This document shows, piece by piece, positions 5,870 through 7,624 of a stretch of DNA of 7,624 bases. This DNA is from Beijerinckiaceae bacterium (GTDB lineage Bacteria > Pseudomonadota > Alphaproteobacteria > Rhizobiales > Beijerinckiaceae). Under the pieces are notes generated by a model. That model was not told the origin of the DNA. It saw only the letters and a list, made by a program, of their open reading frames with translations, and made no database searches. Made by a program: the position numbers and the translations under genes. The DNA lies in NCBI GenBank assembly GCA_947380915.1, contig CANCSY010000146.1, forward strand, positions 1 through 7,624. The letters run 5' to 3'. The first letter of the stretch is position 1. Every line of letters starts with the position of its first letter.

Positions 5870-6625
5870 TCACCCCTTCCCCAGAACCGCATCCCCCCGA
5901 TGCAGCGCCTCCACCAAGGGCGTGAAATCCGCCCCCTCATGCAGCATCAATCCCGGCAGGATCCGCAGCGGCGCGCCGCTGCCCTTCACGCCCCGCACGA
6001 TGATCCTGTGCGCCGCCTCGCCCGCCCTTGGGTGGATCGGCAGCACGGACAGCGCGCCGAAGCGGCCTTCGCAGGCGCCAAACACCTCGTCCAGATGATC
6101 GGCCCGGTGGATCAGGGCAAGGCGTCCCCCGGGGCGGGTCAGGGCGGCCACGGCGCGCATCCAGGCCTCCAGCCCGCCGCCTCCCTCTTCATGGGCATGG
6201 GCGGCGGCGCGGCGGGGCTCGGGGGAGACCCGGGCCTGCCCGGGCGTCAGCCAGGGCGGATTGGTCGCCACCATGTCGGCGAAGCCGTCGGTGAGCCCCG
6301 CCGCCCGTCTGGCGCGGGCCTGCGTCAGGTCGGCCTCCACCACCTGCGCCCTCGCCTCCAGCCCGTTCAGGGCCACATTGGCGCGGGCGAGGTGGGCGGT
6401 GAGGGGATCGCGCTCGATCAGGGTCAGGCGCAGGGCGGGGGAGCGCAGGGCTGCGGCGAGGCCCACGGCGCCCACGCCCGCACCTGCATCCACGAGCACG
6501 CCCTCGGTGAGCCCTATGGCGGCGGCCAGCAGCACCGCGTCCGTGCCCGCCCGATGGCCGCGCGCGGGCTGGCGCAGGCGCAGCCGCCCGCCCAGAATCG
6601 CGTCCTCGACGGTCTCTTCGGTCAC
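5870..6625 (-). CDS. TrmN6-like tRNA (adenine-N6) methyltransferase family protein
   Basis: A 251-residue class I SAM-dependent methyltransferase of the COG4123/TrmN6 (YfiC) type. It starts with the family hallmark GRLRLRQPARGHRAGTDAVL (13-32), then the SAM-binding motif I VDAGAGVGAVGLAAA (45-59), an acidic ribose-binding E71 after strand 2, and NPPW (122-125), the (D/N)PP(Y/F/W) motif of amino-group methylases. E. coli TrmN6 methylates A37 of tRNA-Val; whether this alphaproteobacterial homologue uses the same tRNA is not shown by sequence. The start is GTG at 6625, overlapping the TGA of the upstream DUF2007 gene as GTGA, so translation is probably coupled and the two form an operon. It is convergent with the acyltransferase gene, 27 bp apart. 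The fold and subfamily are secure; the exact substrate is inferred. Confidence 0.88.
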   Translation of the reverse strand: MTEETVEDAILGGRLRLRQPARGHRAGTDAVLLAAAIGLTEGVLVDAGAGVGAVGLAAALRSPALRLTLIERDPLTAHLARANVALNGLEARAQVVEADLTQARARRAAGLTDGFADMVATNPPWLTPGQARVSPEPRRAAAHAHEEGGGGLEAWMRAVAALTRPGGRLALIHRADHLDEVFGACEGRFGALSVLPIHPRAGEAAHRIIVRGVKGSGAPLRILPGLMLHEGADFTPLVEALHRGDAVLGKG

Positions 6626-6849
6626 GGCGCATCCCGCAATTCGTGCTCCAGCCCCGCCTCGGCCAGCAGGCGGCGGGCTTGAGGGAGCTGGCTTTCGTCC
6701 ACCAATACCCGGCGGGGCAGGAATCCGGTGGAGCCTTCCAGCGCGCTCATGTGGGTATCTGCTACGAAAAAGCGCACACCGCCCTCCCGGAAGATGGCCT
6801 CCACCAGCGAAATCAGCACGAGGTCGTTGGTGCGCAAAAGCTCTTTCAT
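6622..6849 (-). CDS. DUF2007 (putative signal-transducing) domain protein
   Basis: A 75-residue protein covering one DUF2007 domain, beginning MKELLRTNDLVLISLVEAIF with the characteristic THMSALEGSTGFLPRRVLV segment (33-51) and an Arg/Leu-rich C-terminal helix. No enzymatic residues or signal sequence are visible; the family is only described as putatively signal-transducing. I chose ATG 6849 because family members begin with MKELL/MxEL at this point and AAAGG (6854-6858) lies four bases upstream; a GTG at 6894 in the same frame would add 15 poorly conserved residues and has less support. It is the first gene of a two-gene operon with the TrmN6-like gene (4-base overlap) and is divergent from ispB. 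The tight coupling suggests a role linked to the methyltransferase, but that is inference. Confidence 0.85.
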   Translation of the reverse strand: MKELLRTNDLVLISLVEAIFREGGVRFFVADTHMSALEGSTGFLPRRVLVDESQLPQARRLLAEAGLEHELRDAP

Positions 6850-6925
6850 AAGGCCTTTCAATAGCTTGATCTTTGATCCGAGGGGCCTGCCCACCCGTAG
6901 AGGCTGTCAGGTTCCCCGCATCTTC

Positions 6926-6944
6926 GCAAGCCTGTCAGGCTTGC
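6926..6944. promoter_or_regulatory. Perfect 19-bp palindrome, operator candidate
   Basis: GCAAGCCTGTCAGGCTTGC has two 9-bp arms around a single central base. Its core CTGTCAGG (6932-6939) recurs at 6904-6911, 28 bp away, which suggests a second, weaker site. No T-run follows on either strand, so it is not an intrinsic terminator. It overlaps the proposed ispB -35. I do not recognise a specific regulator for it. Confidence 0.55.
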
Positions 6945-6988
6945 CCGGAGCGTGCTGCGCCCGTAAGTTGCGCCGCGCTATGAAGCAT

Positions 6989-6993
6989 AAGGA
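6989..6993 (+). promoter_or_regulatory. Shine-Dalgarno that supports the GTG start of ispB
   Basis: AAGGA lies eight bases before GTG 7002. An in-frame TGA at 6981-6983 rules out any start further upstream, so GTG 7002 is the longest possible start and the only one with a ribosome binding site at suitable spacing. Confidence 0.7.
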
Positions 6994-7001
6994 TTTTACT
7001 G

Positions 7002-7624
7002 GTGGGCGTCGTCATCTCTCTTGAAGACAAGGGCAAAGAGCCCGGCCTTGCAAGCCTTTCGGGGCTGGTGGCGCCTGATCTTGAACGGGTCAATCAGGTG
7101 ATTCTCTCCCGCACCGGGTCGGATGTGGCGATGATTCCCGAAGTGGCCAATCATCTCATTTCCTCCGGCGGCAAGCGTCTGCGGCCCATGCTCACCCTGG
7201 CCATGGCCGGCCTGTGCGAATATCGGGGCGATGGCCATGTGAAGCTCGCGGCCTCCGTCGAGTTCATGCACACCGCCACGCTCCTCCATGACGATGTGGT
7301 GGACCAGAGCGACATGCGCCGGGGCAAGGCCGCCGCGCGCATGCTCTGGGGCAACGAGGCCAGCGTGCTGGTGGGCGATTTCCTGCTGGGGCAGGCCTTC
7401 CGCATGATGGTGGAGGTGGGCTCCCTGCCGTGCCTCGACGTGCTCTCCACCGCCGCCACGGTCATCGCCGAGGGGGAGGTGATGCAGCTCGCCGCCGCCA
7501 AGAACATGCAGACCTCCGAAGACGAATATCTGGACGTCATCCGCGCCAAGACCGCCGCGCTCTTCGCCGCCGCCTGCGAGGTGGGTCCGATCCTCGCCAG
7601 CCGCCCCAAGGCCGAGATCGCCGC
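7002..7624 (+). CDS. ispB: Long-chain polyprenyl (octaprenyl-type) diphosphate synthase, 5' portion
   Basis: The gene runs off the right edge; 207 codons of an expected total of about 320-340 are present, without a stop. The protein shows GGKRLRP (56-62) for isopentenyl diphosphate binding, HTATLLHDDVVDQSDMRRGK (90-109) with the first Asp-rich motif D97-D98-x2-D101 and its RRG, then GDFLLGQAF and EGEVMQL, all typical of the trans-polyprenyl synthases. The second Asp-rich motif lies beyond the window. It condenses farnesyl or geranylgeranyl diphosphate with isopentenyl diphosphate to make the C40-C50 side chain of ubiquinone. The chain length (Q8 versus Q10; alphaproteobacteria often make Q10) cannot be read here. 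The start is GTG 7002 with AAGGA upstream. It is divergent from the DUF2007-trmN6 operon and shares its promoter region. Confidence 0.93.
   Translation, partial: MGVVISLEDKGKEPGLASLSGLVAPDLERVNQVILSRTGSDVAMIPEVANHLISSGGKRLRPMLTLAMAGLCEYRGDGHVKLAASVEFMHTATLLHDDVVDQSDMRRGKAAARMLWGNEASVLVGDFLLGQAFRMMVEVGSLPCLDVLSTAATVIAEGEVMQLAAAKNMQTSEDEYLDVIRAKTAALFAAACEVGPILASRPKAEIA

Larger units (their letters stand above)
6850..7001. promoter_or_regulatory. Divergent promoter region of DUF2007-trmN6 operon and ispB
   Basis: These 152 bp must carry the promoters of both divergent units. For ispB, TTGCCC (6941-6946), 17 bp and TAAGTT (6964-6969) form a plausible but modest promoter. For the leftward operon the mirror-image TTGCGA (6929-6924, minus strand) could be a -35, but no good -10 follows at the right distance. 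A 19-bp palindrome sits between and overlaps both candidate -35 elements. The positions are seen directly; promoter assignments are low-confidence inference. Confidence 0.4.

Noticed and set aside
1..7624. CRISPR array, tRNA or rRNA gene, insertion sequence, prophage or toxin-antitoxin pair
   Set aside because: A read of both strands showed no spaced repeat array, no tRNA cloverleaf or TTCGA-type arm in the gaps, no transposase or integrase motif, and no small toxin-like gene pair.

Overview
The window looks like a high-GC chromosomal segment from an alphaproteobacterium, probably Hyphomicrobiales (Rhizobiales) or a close relative. The evidence is a split glycyl-tRNA synthetase alpha subunit, the pairing of a DUF2007 protein with a TrmN6-like methyltransferase divergent from a long-chain polyprenyl diphosphate synthase, and a Bug/TctC-type solute-binding protein. 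I cannot name the genus. Eight protein genes are supported; two are cut by the window edges. I see no rRNA, tRNA, CRISPR array, transposase or integrase.

Layout. (1) 1-975, plus strand: the 3' part of an MFS transporter (TM3-TM12), convergent with (2) a minus-strand pair, glyQ (2311-1397) followed by a tandem-CDGSH iron-sulfur protein (1287-1030). (3) 2312-2665: a 354-bp gap with a good minus-strand promoter for glyQ, an isolated strong plus-strand intrinsic terminator at 2514-2540, and the leader of the next gene. (4) 2666-3736, plus: an orphan periplasmic binding protein of the tripartite tricarboxylate transporter (Bug/TctC) type, best started at a TTG codon. (5) 3866-5842, plus: a large membrane acyltransferase fused to a C-terminal SGNH domain (OafA type), probably an O-acetylase of a surface glycan. 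(6) 6849-5870, minus: a DUF2007 protein and a TrmN6-like methyltransferase joined by a 4-base GTGA overlap. (7) 6850-7001: a divergent promoter region with a perfect 19-bp palindrome. (8) 7002 to the window end, plus: the N-terminal two thirds or so of an IspB-like polyprenyl diphosphate synthase.

How they relate. glyQ, the DUF2007/TrmN6 pair and ispB are housekeeping genes (translation, tRNA modification, quinone side chain). The binding protein and the acyltransferase lie in the opposite orientation between glyQ and trmN6, and the acyltransferase is visibly more T-rich at its 5' end. They look like accessory genes added to a housekeeping neighbourhood. I found no convincing new defence, mobile or biosynthetic system. 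The best leads are the orphan terminator/leader near 2460-2540, the 19-bp palindrome between the divergent promoters, and the absence of glyS next to glyQ.
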